64,000 bases of DNA. Origin: Schoenoplectus triqueter (taxonomy: Eukaryota; Streptophyta; Magnoliopsida; Poales; Cyperaceae). The stretch is from the NCBI GenBank assembly GCA_964058805.1, contig CAXKVV010001108.1:37453-101452 (forward strand), read 5' to 3'. A model generated the notes under the pieces. That model searched no databases. It saw nothing but the letters and a program-made list of their open reading frames with translations, and was not told where the DNA came from. Positions 37,655-50,336 of the stretch are shown here, piece by piece (positions within the stretch are counted from its first letter, which is position 1; the number at the start of each line of letters is the position of its first letter). The position numbers and the translations under genes were made by a program.

Positions 37655-38551
37655 TGCTGTTTGATAGATATTTGATAATGATGAGAGAAAAAAATTTAGA
37701 AGAAAAGGATTAGGAGAGCTTTCTTCTAGAAGAAAAAAATCTTTTATCATTTTGATAGATTTTTTTTTAATCTTTCTTCCATCTAATTTTCATTTCATCT
37801 TACGTTCTTCTTCTCAAATTATGTTTTTCTTCCGAAATTGCTCCCTTCTTTCGGAAGAAAGGCGTTGTCAAACACATCCGGTATCATTTTGATTTTCTTT
37901 TATAGTAGTACAAGTAATTATGTTTGGCCATTTTTTTGAGCTACATAGGCCCTTGGACATATTATTTTGACTATTCAAACAGTTATATTATTTCTCCAGT
38001 CTACTACTTTCTACTACGTTTTACTCATTCTTATATAAAATTTACTACTTTTTACTTGGAACTTGTACAGCCTATATAAGGCTTTCCTTCCAAAAACAAA
38101 CCATTAACCACTCCAAACTCTATTTCCTTTTTCAAAACTGCCGCTGCTCCCTTTCCCTGTTTTGTTGCTGCCTTCGACAAGTGAGTGGCTCGAGTAGCGT
38201 TTGCTCCGATCAAGTCTCTACTCCGGTTGAATGTAGCTCCACCACCCTAGCCCCTCATCTCGGGGAGGCATAGCCAGAGCTCCAGTGTGAAGCCCCGACC
38301 GCAGTGCAACCGGCTGTTCAAGGTGGCCGAAAGTTGGTTGTCGTGTACCGCTGTAGTTCTACACCCCAGATCTGTAGATCTACTGCTGTGGGGAGGCCAA
38401 TGTAGCATACTCCTCTACGCGGAGCGGTGTTGGCTAGAACGTGAGCAAATCCCGTCGTCTCTCTGCCGTCATAGCTGACCTGGAGCTCCCAGCCACCGCC
38501 CCGAGCAGACCTCACCCACTCCAGGCATTCATAGGTAGCACTCGCCCCCCT
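37655..38551. other. Possible small MITE, then a TATA-bearing GC-rich segment
   Basis: GTGCTGTTTGATAG near 37655 faces TGTCAAACACATC near 37867, a weak terminal inverted repeat of the GTGTTTGA kind. Further right, CCTATATAAGG (about 38071) precedes a GC-rich, leader-like stretch from 38140 to 38540, unlike its surroundings. No open frame there resembles a known protein. It could be a retroelement leader or the promoter of a lost gene. Confidence 0.3.
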
Positions 38552-41500
38552 CTAGCAAGGTATCACTTCATCTTTGCCATTTTCTAAAAAATCCATCAGG
38601 TTCTTGCAGTCAGTAAATATCTTGCTCGGTTTTTGAAAGTAGGGCGAGGACCAGTCAGATATCGCGAGCTTCAATGCCTCTGCCTCGGCTTGGAAAGATG
38701 TGGAGGCATCAACAGGGGTTAGATGAACTAGTTGCATGTGACCAGAGATAGTATAAAAGGCCGCCCCCGTTCCTGCCCAACCGCTTTGATCTATCGAAAC
38801 ATCTACTACGGCAACAGGTAAATTTTCACCTCTCTGCATGGCAATTTCTACGCGCTCCGCGCCTTAGGGTAATGTGAGGAGGGTTGTGGTCCTGTGGGGA
38901 GCATTTTGCTGACGGGTTTGGGGTTGGGCTTTGTGGGTAAGTGAGAGGGCAAGTGCTATGTTGACTATTTGGTTTGGATATGGTAAAGTGTTTTCAAAGT
39001 GAAATTTATTTCTCGCTTTTCAAATTTCCCAGCTGATGTAACCTGCTGTTTTTTGGTCTGTAGCACACATTCCTGACATTAGTTCGAGCACCGCCTGCTT
39101 AAAGTCCATGGGGAGGTCTGGGGTGCAGATTTTCAAGGGGGAGATGAACCATGCAGCTCGGGCGAAGTTACAATCAAACAACATATGTCGCACATTTTTA
39201 TCTTCCACGCCACAAATCGGGCACAAAGGTAGGGTACCTTGTATTCTGTTATGAATTACTGCTAACACCGGTAAAGCGTTATGACCCGCCTTCCAAAAGA
39301 ATAGTTTCACTCTCGGTATTACATCTAAGTCCCAAATAGTATTCCAATATGGTTGCGCCTCATTGACCCCATCTCTATGAGCAACCTCCATTAAACTATT
39401 ATATCATGTTTTAACACTATATCTCCCATTTGGTGCATCAGTCTAGATCAACCTATCAGGCAGCAGAGAGTTTTGTTTTGGCACTCCTTACAACGTTTTA
39501 ATCACCTCTACTCCATTTGCATCCAATAAATTTGCTAACACACTCTCTTTCCAGGACTGCTTCTGGTGATCCCATAGTTCAGAAACTATTAGATCTGACG
39601 TTGACAAGGCGTTGTTGCTGCTCCAAGCCGCATGCCACGGTTCTCCAACCGCTTTTATGCCTTCCCCAGAACTAATTTGCCATTAATTTTGTGTGTAATA
39701 TTATTTCTGGCTTGTAATAATATATTAAATATTGTACTATTTGCTGGGAGGGTTCCACAGTCCACCAGGTATGCACTCCTTTGTATTTTGCTGCACATAT
39801 GCCCCCCCCACATGCTTTGCTGATTGGTTGCTAGGGTCCAGAAGGCCTTAACGATAATTGCCTTGTTTAGAATGTCCAGACTCCTTAGACCCAACCCTCC
39901 TTTTTCTGTAAGCAGGCATATGCAATCCCATGAAACATAGGATAGGTAATATTTCTGTTGTGATTTCCCCCAAAAAAATCTCCTTATCCCGGACACCAAT
40001 CTGTCCAGTACTACCTTAGGCAGCGAGTGCGCCCCCATATGATAGACAAGCAAGGCAAGACAAGTAGAACATGCTTTGTCAGAGCCAACCGTCCTGCATG
40101 CAATAGTGTATGCAACTTCCAACCACCTAATCTGCCCAGTATCTGAACCTCCAGCTTGTTGTAATGTTTGCTAGTTTTTCTCCCCTTTGGCATAGGATAG
40201 CCTAAGTAAGTAGTGTTATCGTCAGAATCTTTGGCGGGGAAGTGTAGTTGAACGAGCCGTCTTTCCCTTTCTTTAGTGTATTTTGAGAACCATAACACAA
40301 ACTTTTCATTATTTATCCTCAATCCTGATACTCCTCCAAAATTTTGCATTATCTCCTTCAGTGAGGTGAGTTCCCCTTCCTCGGCCTGATCTAATAGGAC
40401 TAGGTTGTCAGCATACATGATATGTGTAAGTGCTGGCACACCTGCTGTCAATTTTACTCTGCTTAGGCATCCCCTTTTTTGAGCTGCCAGTAGTGACCTG
40501 GATAGGACCTCCGTGGATAATATGAATAGGTATGGTGATAACGGGCATCCTTGCCTGAGCCCCCTTTTTGATTTGATAAAGTCATCTCCAGCCACCCCAT
40601 TAAGCTTGATTGAGAACTTAGAACCTGTAACACAAGAGAGAATTAAGTTAGTAAGTTACCATGGAAAGTTAAATTTTCGCAGCACATTTTCTAGGTAACT
40701 CCATCCCAATGTGTCGAAAGCCTTAAATAAGTCGGCCTTTAGTGCAAATGCTTTGGTTTTAAACTCCACCATTTGGAATGAGTGCAGCACTTCATCCAAC
40801 AATAGAACATTTTCTTGAATACTTCTCCCCTTCAAAAAGGTCGTTTGGGTGTAAGAGATCAAATCTAGGAGCAAAGGTTTAACTCTGTTTGCTATGATCT
40901 TTGTGAGTAATATGTAGTAAACAGAGCAAACACTTAACGGTCTAAAATGCTCTGGTCTGCTGGGTTTTCCCGTTTTGGAATGAGTATAAGTGACTTAGCA
41001 TCCATTGGTCCGGAGCATGGCCAGTTAGGAAAGCATTTTGGATAGTTCTGACAATGTCCGAGCCTACTATTTGCCACTAGGTTACTAGGAATCTAACGGT
41101 GAAACCGTCTGGACCTGGAGATTTATTGAGGCTCATTTCCTTCAGACCGCTTAGTATTTCGGTAGCATTGGGAATGACCAATAGTTGTCTGTAGGAATCA
41201 TTTGGAACTATCGGCAGGGATATGCCCGACAGGAATGCCTCTAGCTGTATCTCATTTTGTCAATTTTCATTGTATAGTTTTTTGAAGTAATCCACCAACA
41301 ACTGCCTAGTCTGTTTTTTATGTCTGTCCAAGTCCCATCATCCCGCTGGAGTGAGACAATTAAGTTTTGCGTCTTCTGATTGTGGCAGAGTTGTGGAAGA
41401 ATTTGGTGTTACGGTCTCCGTATGTCATCCAGTTTATTCGCGGTCTTTGGTGCCAAAAGATCTCCAACTATGTGTTTACCTCCTCATATTCTTTTCTTAG

Positions 41501-42428
41501 GTTTTGCTCCCAGTTAAAGTCCCTCACTGCTGGGTGGATTTTCTGCATCTGGTATAATTGATACTCAATATCCTTCAGTCTATTTATGGGGAGTGGATAT
41601 CTCCGTGCCCGCTGTAATAGTCCTATACCTAACTTTCGTTGTCTCTCTTTCCACGGCTTGCCTTATGAAAGGCTCCATAAACTAGAGCATTCCTCATCAA
41701 ATCCCTTTAAAGTCATCCACCAATGCTTGATTCTGAAAACTTTATTTTTTCTCTCTGAATGCACTATTCTAAGTAGGATAGGGGTGTGGTCACTGTAGAT
41801 CTTTGACAGGTGCTTTACATGTGCCCTTGCATAAATTTTTTGCCATTGGGTGCACACAATAGCCTTGTCTAGCCTTTGAAATATAGGTTGAGATGTGAAT
41901 GCTAGCCCACTAAACCCCAAATCAATCAATGCCGCCTATTGTAGTAATTCGCTAAAGGATCTATTATTGCTGTTCAGGATTGTAGCACCCCCATATTTGT
42001 CTGTGAGCGTAGACACAACATTGAAATCCCCGATACAACAAAGTGGTAGGTGCCTAGTTGCATAACTTTCTATCTTTCTCCATATCCTAGGGTTTTCAGC
42101 ATGACTTGCATGCATCACCATAGATAGCCCCCAGCACCCATCCACCATTAGCTGAATCCCCTACTTGAGCAAAGATGCAGTGTTTCTCAGCTTCCAAGAT
42201 CGATATTTTTACTGAACTCACCTAAAATAGCCATAGACCGCCCGACAGCCCCACGTATGGCACTAGGTGTCAGTTATAATCTGAAAAACTCTGTAACTGA
42301 TGCACTGCCCTCTGAACTCCTAATCGTGTTTCACTAATAAATGCAATATCTGTTTGTGTACCACGAAGGAGATTTTTGAGGAACTGAATTTTTCCGGAAC
42401 CTCCTGATCCTCAGCAGACAATGTTCAT
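38552..42428 (-). mobile_element. L1-type non-LTR retrotransposon (LINE), defective
   Basis: Minus-strand remnants occur in the order expected of a plant L1 ORF2. Endonuclease: MNIVC near 42428, FISETRLG, CIGDFNVV, and YSDHTPILL near 41800. Reverse transcriptase: KRGLRQGCPLSPYLFIL and MYADNLVLLD around 40400-40570. Zinc-binding region: LCPICGVEDKNVRHMLFDC near 39200. RNase H: AEAEALKLAI and FTDCKNLMDFL, 38552-38839. Several stops and frame changes interrupt it. The catalytic box reads YADN where YADD is expected. It cannot encode an active enzyme. The 3' tail was not found. It lies just downstream of, and on the same strand as, the MED26-like gene. Confidence 0.9.
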
Positions 42429-42848
42429 TTGGGCAGCGGCTGGGTGCTTGACCCTACCGCCTTTTGTTTTGTTTGTTAAGTTTGCTCTTCTTTTTCGGTG
42501 ACCAGGAGTTTAGATCAATAGTACCAGCCGGTACTAAAGCATGTACCAGCGTCGTATCAGTCTAGTTTAGTACCCCGCAAATTCTGCCTGTTCTCCGCCC
42601 CCTTTTGTACCTTTGCTCTTGAGTGTCGCCATCTATGTCAGCTGATAACCCTTCGTAATTTCTGCCAGAACCTGCAGTATATGGCGGAACTTGATTCAGA
42701 TCTGGTGTCAGTCTGCTCAACAGATACAGTTTGTTTATCTATGCACCACATGTCGGCTTTAATTTTTCAAACAGAATCTTGTACAACTTAATCTTTGATA
42801 CGGGATAATAGAGAAATCCTCTCCTCGCATTGCTCGACCTCATGGCTT

Positions 42849-42930
42849 AGTTTGACGCAAAACAGGCATATACGGATAACTCTTTCATAAGTTTGACGCA
42901 AAACAGGCATATACGGATAACTCTTTCATA
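42849..42930. repeat. Perfect 41-bp tandem duplication
   Basis: Two exact copies (42849-42889 and 42890-42930) of a 41-bp unit beginning AGTTTGACGCAAAACAGG and ending AACTCTTTCATA. Identity of the copies suggests a recent slip. It lies between the LINE and the MED26-like gene. Confidence 0.95.
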
Positions 42931-42937
42931 ATGCAGC

Positions 42938-43005
42938 AAGGCTGTAGCAATTCTACCTCTCGGCAGGGCAATTTGAATGGTGAGAAGCATAATTGCTACA
43001 GCCTT
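42938..43005 (-). other. Perfect 15-bp hairpin in the MED26-like 3' region
   Basis: AAGGCTGTAGCAATT (42938-42952) is exactly mirrored by AATTGCTACAGCCTT (42991-43005) with a 38-base loop. It starts directly after the 41-bp tandem unit and lies about 200 bp past the MED26-like stop codon, so it may be in the 3' UTR. Confidence 0.7.
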
Positions 43006-43209
43006 AAAATGGTGATATTACTAATGGCACATGTTTTAAATTCTTTCTAGAAACAACAACTTCACTGAGTTCAAATAAAGTAAATTAAAAACATAGAAAA
43101 TCTCCATACAATCCCAATATATTCTAACCAACCACAAATACATCCCCTAAATGTTGCCAAACCTAAGATAACAATGCTTTTCAAATTATTAATTTTTTTG
43201 TCAAATTTG

Positions 43210-46200
43210 TTAATCACCAGCCAACATGATGATAACAGTAACCAAATCTTCTATGAGGTTGCCAATTTCCTCACCTGATAAGACAAAATTTAGAAAGTAA
43301 GATTAGTAAGTTCTAACAATATTTAGATTTATCCTGTCCTCTTAATAGTGGCCAGCAGATTGCTCCAACTAAAAGATAAGATTTGATCTGATTCATATTT
43401 GAGTGAAGATCTTCATTTTCTTTAATTGAATTTGTTCATCTCATGTACGTGTTTAAGGTTTTACACCTTGAAGTTGCTCTCTAATATATATGATAATTTA
43501 TTCAAAAAAATATATATGATAATTCAAATAAAAGGTGTAGGGATTTACAGATTAGAACGGGAAATCTGAGCTACCGAGAGCCTTTCCTGTATTGGCTTAG
43601 CAGCTCCGATATTGGAGTATCTTTGCCATTGTTGCCACTATTTTGGGGGCCCAAATTTTGCCTTTTTGCTAGAATTTTATATATCAAAATAATTCAAGAA
43701 AATTTGTTAAATTAATCGTTATTCAAGAATATTAGTTTGGACGTTGTGCATATCAATTACAATTAGTGTACAATCATTTTTTCCAATGGTACTCTATAAT
43801 GTACTAGTTTGTTGGTGATATAGACCTAAACACAAATATGTGGCTATGTAACAATTGGTCCTTTGCTTTTGACCATAATATGTTAACATGATTGTAGAAA
43901 ACAACTGATGTTGGAAATAAAATCAATCTCGACATTATATTTGCGCGTAAAAATATTAAAAGGAAATACAACTACTATAAGAAGTGCGAGGATAAGGGGA
44001 AAAAAAGAGGAGAAAGAAAGACAAACCCTGTTGAGCCTTCTCCAACCGTTCTTGCAGCTTTCTCTTGGCTATTTCTAGATTCTCCTTCACTGAATTCTCT
44101 TCAATTTTCTATTAAACGATGAAAAATCAACTCAAGAAAATCTCAGACTAACTTCATCAAAATAAGTACAAAATAAACAAGACTAAGCAAACCTTGGCTG
44201 GAGTAGGCACATCCATATTTTTATTCCTGGCATCAAGTCTTTCCTTCCCAGTCAACATTGGTCCCTGGAGCTCAGATCTTGGTTGGTTTTGATGAAAAAT
44301 GTTGGTATTTCCACTAGATGATGCTCCACCAATCCGAACACTGGAACTACTCATTGGTTCTCTGATTCTAGGAGGATACATTTTGGCTGGTTGGCCATCC
44401 ACAATGCACCTTTCATCTGCAAACAAAAGAATTATGTCAAGAAAGCTTGAAATTTTCAAGTGCTGAACAATCTTTGCTGAATAAAAGTACATCCTTGTTG
44501 CGTATTTGTAATTTTTGAATCTCTGAACTTTTATTTCACCAGCAACTTCTCTACAAAAGAGCACAGAACCAACCAAACCAACTATGTATACAAAAGAAAT
44601 GAATCGCTTTCATTACCTACACAATGCATAAATCTGAGGAAAACAATAGTTGATCACATTTTATAAAAGGGCCCTTATCTTATTTTGAATGAAGAGAACT
44701 ATAAATGTTCTTAAGCAAAATTAACGAAGCTCACTTGTAGTTGTAGGACCTCTGGATCTAATGTCAACACTTCTCTCAGAATTATAGGGCTTTGATGGAC
44801 TCTGCAAAATAATGAAACTATAATGTAGAGATAGATATATGATCAGATGATAGTTAAAACATTAATTGCTATAAATTTGACCCTAGGGGCATACATCTTA
44901 ACAGAATATATGTTGGAAACTCAATAAACACAGAAAGATTATCATGGAGTCATTTCATCGAGCACCTTCTGTGCAGTGATTACAATACAATGAGATGTTC
45001 TTGTATAATAAGAAAATGTTGATATCAAAAACCTCGGAAACTATCTTTATCAATTATCATCTTTGCACCACGCGTGCAAAGGAGTCAACAAAAATCTCCA
45101 TCCATGAAGGCTGAGCACATAACCACACAGCACACCACTGCCATCACCTTATGCGGATTTCACGAGAGGCACAAGCGTTACCTTGGGGGAAGAGACCAAG
45201 CTGATCCGTACAGAGTCGTATCACATACCGCCTGTTGGCATTGCATCACAGCGGTCCCTGTTACCTTCTTCCTCATCTCATTGTGAGGTGGGGCGTGTGG
45301 ACAGTAACTAGAGCAGCTCAGCAGCCGGCTGCCCGGCTCTGTTTTCTGTCTTGCGTGTTCTCTCTCCATCTTTCCATCTCAATCACATAGCCCACCAGTT
45401 GGGCTGGGCTCTTAATGGATCGGCTCTATATATAAACCATGCCCCTCAAAAGAGAACAATTCTGAGGCCGATTATTTTCAGCAACGTCTGCTACCAGAAT
45501 TTGTTTGTATCCTTCTTTTTTTGTCAATTTTTTAATGTTGTAAATACTCGATTATTACGAGCATTATAGTAGCCACATGATAAAATACAAAGGAGATAAA
45601 AAAACTGAAGAGCACATGCCAAATATAGATACCTCAGAGGATTTGATCACGCTGGTTCTCCAAGTCACAGAAGGTCCTGCTCCAATCGAACGCTTCGGTT
45701 CAGCACTGTTGGTAGCTACTACAAAGTAGAAAAATCATATGGGAAACATATATATATTGACTGATAAAATTGTGTTCTGACCACCTAGCTGTTACTGCAG
45801 ACACAAATTGGACATGTTCTATAGTTCCAGTACCAAAGAATCTCAGCTTCAGGTCAATTCAGGAATCAATAGTTACAAAAGAAAATTCTTTGGGCCTTCT
45901 TGTTGTTAAATGCAGAGCAACCTTCATTAGCTAAAACTGTGTCATTAATTTAAATTATTGTAGCCTTTAAATCACTAATCACAGAAAGTTTCTACAAAAA
46001 GAGCACTAAGCCAACAATCTTTACTGAAGTTGAATTGGTTTTGAATTATACGTTCTAATGTATTGGAGCAATAACACTCAATCACATTTTACAGGACCTT
46101 AAACTTACTTTTAATAAAGGAAAATGTAAAGGTAGCAGAGATGATTAAAAAGCTCACTTGGAGGACCCCTGGATCCAGCACTGACAATAGGCTCAGAGCT

Positions 46201-49200
46201 TTGGGGCTTTGAGGGGCCCTGCACATAAGTAAAATTATTAGCAAGAGGTTTATGATCAAATGGCAGATAAAAGATTATTTTTTTTTAAATTGACCCTAGG
46301 GGTGTGACTTTGTACAGGGCAAAAAGCATTTGAAAAGAGAAAATTTGTAAAGTAAAGTTTCCAACAAAGTTAGACACAAAATTTATTTCTTTTCCTTTTG
46401 TTGGGCGTAATGGCCTAAACTTAGTTTTAAGTGTAAAATTATTCAAAAGTTTAATTTAATTTAGCTTTGTAACTATTGGAATGTTAGATGTTTGACTGTT
46501 GTCTAGATAATAATTCTTCGCACGATAAAATTTAATGCAAAAATTATATAGGTCAATTCTCTCAGAGAAATCTTTTTTAGGAGAATTCGCTCTAAAAACA
46601 TAATTAAAGCTGAAGAGTACATATAAAATATGCACCAAAATTGGAAATATAACCCTTAAGAGCTTGACAGTTACTGATACGTCTATAGATACCTCAGAGG
46701 AGATAGTTCTTTTGGTCCATGAGGGTCCTGCTTTAATTGTACTTGTAGTTTTCGATTTGTAGGCCGCTACTGTAATTTCATGATTGTTGCCTACAATTAG
46801 AAGAACGAAAAAAAAATATTTAAGAAATTGAAAATAAGAATTTACCTATTAACTGATAAAATGGTATCTAGAATTCCTAGCCAATGCATACAAAAATTAC
46901 TCTACATTTAACCTCAGCTACATGTAAAGGTTGTAGAGATAATTAAAGAAGCTCACTTGTATGACCCCATGAACCAAAGAATGGCACAGGTTTTGGCGGC
47001 GGCTTTGATGGGCCCTGCTGAGAAATAAAACTATAAGTTAGAGCTATATGATCATTTCTTAGTGAAAACATTAGGAACTGTTAATTTCACCCCTGATGAG
47101 TGGTCTTTTAAAAGAAAACAATTGTAATCTTATATTGGAAATTTTGTAAAAGATACCTGGAAGGATCCTGTTCTTGTAGGTGCTGAAGATCCTACTCCAA
47201 TTGAGGACTTGGGTTGAAGCTTATTTGTGTCAGCTACTGTAACTTCTTTAATGCTTGCTACTGTAACTTCATCAATTTTTGCTACCTCTACTTCATTACT
47301 GTTTGCTACAAGTAGATGAAACATAAGAGAAGTGCTTCAGAAGTTAACATTGATATGGCTCTGTTATTAAATAAAATGGTGTCAAACCAGACCTCCTTGC
47401 CAGCACAAACACAATTAACTCAACATGTCCTAGGATTCAAGAATAAGGAGTCTAAACTTCATGAATTAAAGATATGAAATTCTACCAATGGTATATCAAT
47501 GCTTTGCAATGATAAGGAGCCTTGTGTGGTTGAAATGACTAAGAAGATCAAAAGCATTGCCTGCTGAATTGTTTCTTATTTACTGTGTTTATGAAGCCAC
47601 CACATAATACACAACTTCAATGGATTCACAATAATATATTCTTTCATCAGAATACGAATTCGCAGGCAATGATCGCGAACTTCTTTTTCTCAGATTTTCT
47701 CCTTTTAGCATCTAATCCTATGAGGTTTTGTTGTCATACCTTACTGAGTAAAAGAAAAAAGGAAATTAGGAATTTAATTAAGGTCAGATCAAGTACGGTG
47801 CCAATCGCACAAGAAGATATTACTTGCGAGTCAAATCTAAGTAAAAGTTTTTATTATCATTATGTCTCTCTGAAGGTTTACTAAATTGCATCTCTAGTAA
47901 CATTCAATTTACTAAGGCTTAACATAAATAGCATAATGTCACAAATTTTGAAATATGAGCAGCTCAACAACTGGAGAGCTTAGAAAAGTTGGCAAGTCAC
48001 GCATCAGTGCCAGGTCGGATTAGAAGGGTAGATTCATACTCAGAGCATCTGGACGAGTCAGCCACTTGTCAAATACGATCTCCCAATCCCTATAAGAAGA
48101 AAGATCTTTGTGTTAAAAAGCATATTTATCTTAAGCATTGCTTAAAGCTTTTTTAAAAAATGTGAATTCTTCCTGTTTGTAAAATGGTAACCACCACAGA
48201 CAAATTTCCCTTTTTTCCCTTCTGGTTGATTTACTTAATCAGGATACTATTAGTGCCTCCACATATTACGAACATTGTTGTCCAAATTTTTATTCACTCT
48301 TTCATCATTGCAAGCCATATCTAAGAGTTCAATTGTATGTAAGCTAAAATCAAATTAACGGTTGGTCACAAACATGCTCTGTATGTATCTGCTTGCAGAA
48401 AAGTGCATATTAATATGTACTAGAAATATACTAATGAAGGATTATAATTTTTTGTTATTCTTGTAGGAATAAATTGCAAGTTATAATTTGAGATGTATAT
48501 ATCAGTGTCACCGGCCAAGAATGTATTATTATTCTTCAATTTTTTGACCTAAATTAAGCAAGCATATCAAGATGGATTCTGTTAAAAAACACAAGTACTT
48601 ACTCCATAAGAACACCTACAAGCTGGCGGATCTCTCTAGATTCATGTCTCTTAAAGCTGTTTACTGTAGCTCCAATGCCAGTCTCCTGGTAATTTGTTTT
48701 TATATTAATAAACCATAATTTAATTAGTATAAAAAATAATCAAACCAGTCAAACAAATTGAATGTACATGATAGATCCTTGTGTCACATACTAATCAGCT
48801 ATCATGTATTTCAGAACCCATAGAAAAATTTTCGCAATTAATTCTCCTTGAAAAGTTTCAAAATGATTAAAATACAAAATGAAAATCCTCAAATCTAATC
48901 TTACAAAATATAATCTAAGATCGGTGAGAGCCAAAATACCCCTGCTGAACATGGTAATACTCCGATTGTATTCTTTTAGAAAAGACCTAAAATAAAGATC
49001 TTTTTTTTTGTCTTTTTTCTTTTTTTTTTTTGGTCTAAAGGAAGTAATGAAATCACCTTTCATTTTTTATGAAGAAATGACAAAGAGCAAGGTTAATATG
49101 GCTTTCTGAACAAATTGCAGAATAGAGGTTTTATGCTCCACAACTCAAGTTAGTTCAGCAAGGACACAACAGAAAATACTTAAAATTAATATATAAAACA

Positions 49201-50336
49201 AGATAGATGAACAATTAAAATTAATAACAAGTACCCGAAGCACATGGAAATCAGAGATGCCCAGCCTTTCGAGCCGCGTCAACACCTCAATTATGATCGC
49301 AGGCTGCAATTTTATACTTAATAAATTGAGAATTCATCTTTCAGTTACATTCTATGTTGATATGTATCTTTCAGTCATTTTCAGTCACATTCTAAATTGA
49401 GAATTCACTAAGATGCTTTCTACAGTAATTTCTGGTTTTGAAAACAATTCACATGAATTTATCCAACTGGCTAGTTGAACCACTTGAGTTACTCAAAAAG
49501 AGCACAAATAAGATAAATCTGAATATCTGAATTCAAACCTGATTTTTGAACACCATGAGGGAGTTTTGATACTTCAATACAGTTTCTACCACATCATTCT
49601 CTTTTGTGAGATCTTTTCTCTCGAACTCCGCCTCCTTTGCAACTAACTCTGCTACAGTCACATCCATAGATCTACTAACAGGATTGTTCATACTGCTATC
49701 GGGTTCATCAAACACAAGATCCACATCATACCGTTCATCAAACACAAGGTCCACATCATACTTCTTATCCCGCTTTCTGCGCTTTCTGGGTTTACTCTGA
49801 TACTCATTTACACAGTATGCACTCCTCCCAGCATTATAATCATTCTTAACAGCGGTGACATCCTTCTTCCTCCTTTTAATAAAGCTATCAAGATTCATGT
49901 CATCCTCATCAGACATGTCATCCTCATCCTCATCCAGATTCACTACATGTTTTCCTTTCTCTATCATTCGCTTGCTCTCATCACTCTCAATGTTATCTTC
50001 ACTTGCTTTCTTCTTGTCCTTGGTGTCATCTTCATTGACATTCTCCACATGTTTCCCTTTCTCTCTCTTCCTCTCATCACTTCCAGTGTTATCTACACTT
50101 GCATTCATCTCATCCTTCATTGTTCCTGACTCAACAATGCGTTTGGGCTGAGACTTGTGTGACAGTGCTGTAGTGATGATGGTCTGCATGAGGTAATCCT
50201 TCTTTTCAAGAAATTTGTCGGGGAAGTCGGTTGCTGCTATGATAATAGCATTCTCGATCGTTTCAAAAACATCAATTGTCGACGTCGATAGAAAAGCTCT
50301 CCAGTCCATAGGAAGATTATCTGGCTGCCTTGGCAT
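43210..50336 (-). CDS. MED26-like protein with TFIIS N-terminal (TND) domain
   Basis: Nuclear transcription factor of the plant Mediator subunit 26 / TFIIS-N-domain family, expected to link Mediator with RNA polymerase II elongation factors. Exons in transcript order: 49539-50336, 49235-49303, 48603-48685, 48040-48089, 47157-47305, 46957-47014 (or 47017), 46693-46790, 46158-46218, 45633-45718, 44735-44801, 44193-44416, 44027-44108, 43210-43274; phases agree, giving about 629 aa. The N-terminus (MDWRAFL, IENAIIIAATDFPDKF) is the MED26 start. A charged, Lys/Asp/Glu-rich region follows, with YDVDLVFDE repeated twice. The TFIIS N-domain spans about 245-340 (VLKYQNSLMVFKNQ, VLTRLERLGISDFHVLR, TGIGATVNSFKRHESREIR, LMEDWEIVFDKW). 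The middle is three tandem two-exon modules (see findings). A coiled, basic end (AKRKLQERLEKAQQ) follows. In the fourth exon an alternative reading runs to a stop just past the donor. Confidence 0.88.
45000..45570. other. GC-rich, promoter-like insertion in a MED26-like intron
   Basis: Inside the intron between exons 9 and 10, sequence from about 45000 to 45570 differs from the matching introns of the sister modules. It is GC-rich in the middle (45070-45420). On the + strand it carries CTCTATATATAAACC (about 45424), a strong TATA context. CTTTGCAC / GTGCAAAG form a small hairpin near 45062. I tested for LTR ends with 5-bp duplications and found none. Its origin is unknown. Confidence 0.45.

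Noticed and set aside
38287..38515. Overlapping + and - frames in the GC-rich segment
   Set aside because: GC-rich DNA gives open frames on both strands by chance; no domain is recognised.
44911..45609. Possible solo LTR (TGTTGGAAAC ... CATGCCA, with AATATA on both sides)
   Set aside because: The right end is native intron sequence shared with the sister module near 46610, so those boundaries cannot be element ends.
49606..50151. + strand Ser/Phe-rich frames opposite the first MED26-like exon
   Set aside because: They are antisense shadows of the charged Asp/Glu/Lys-rich coding region.
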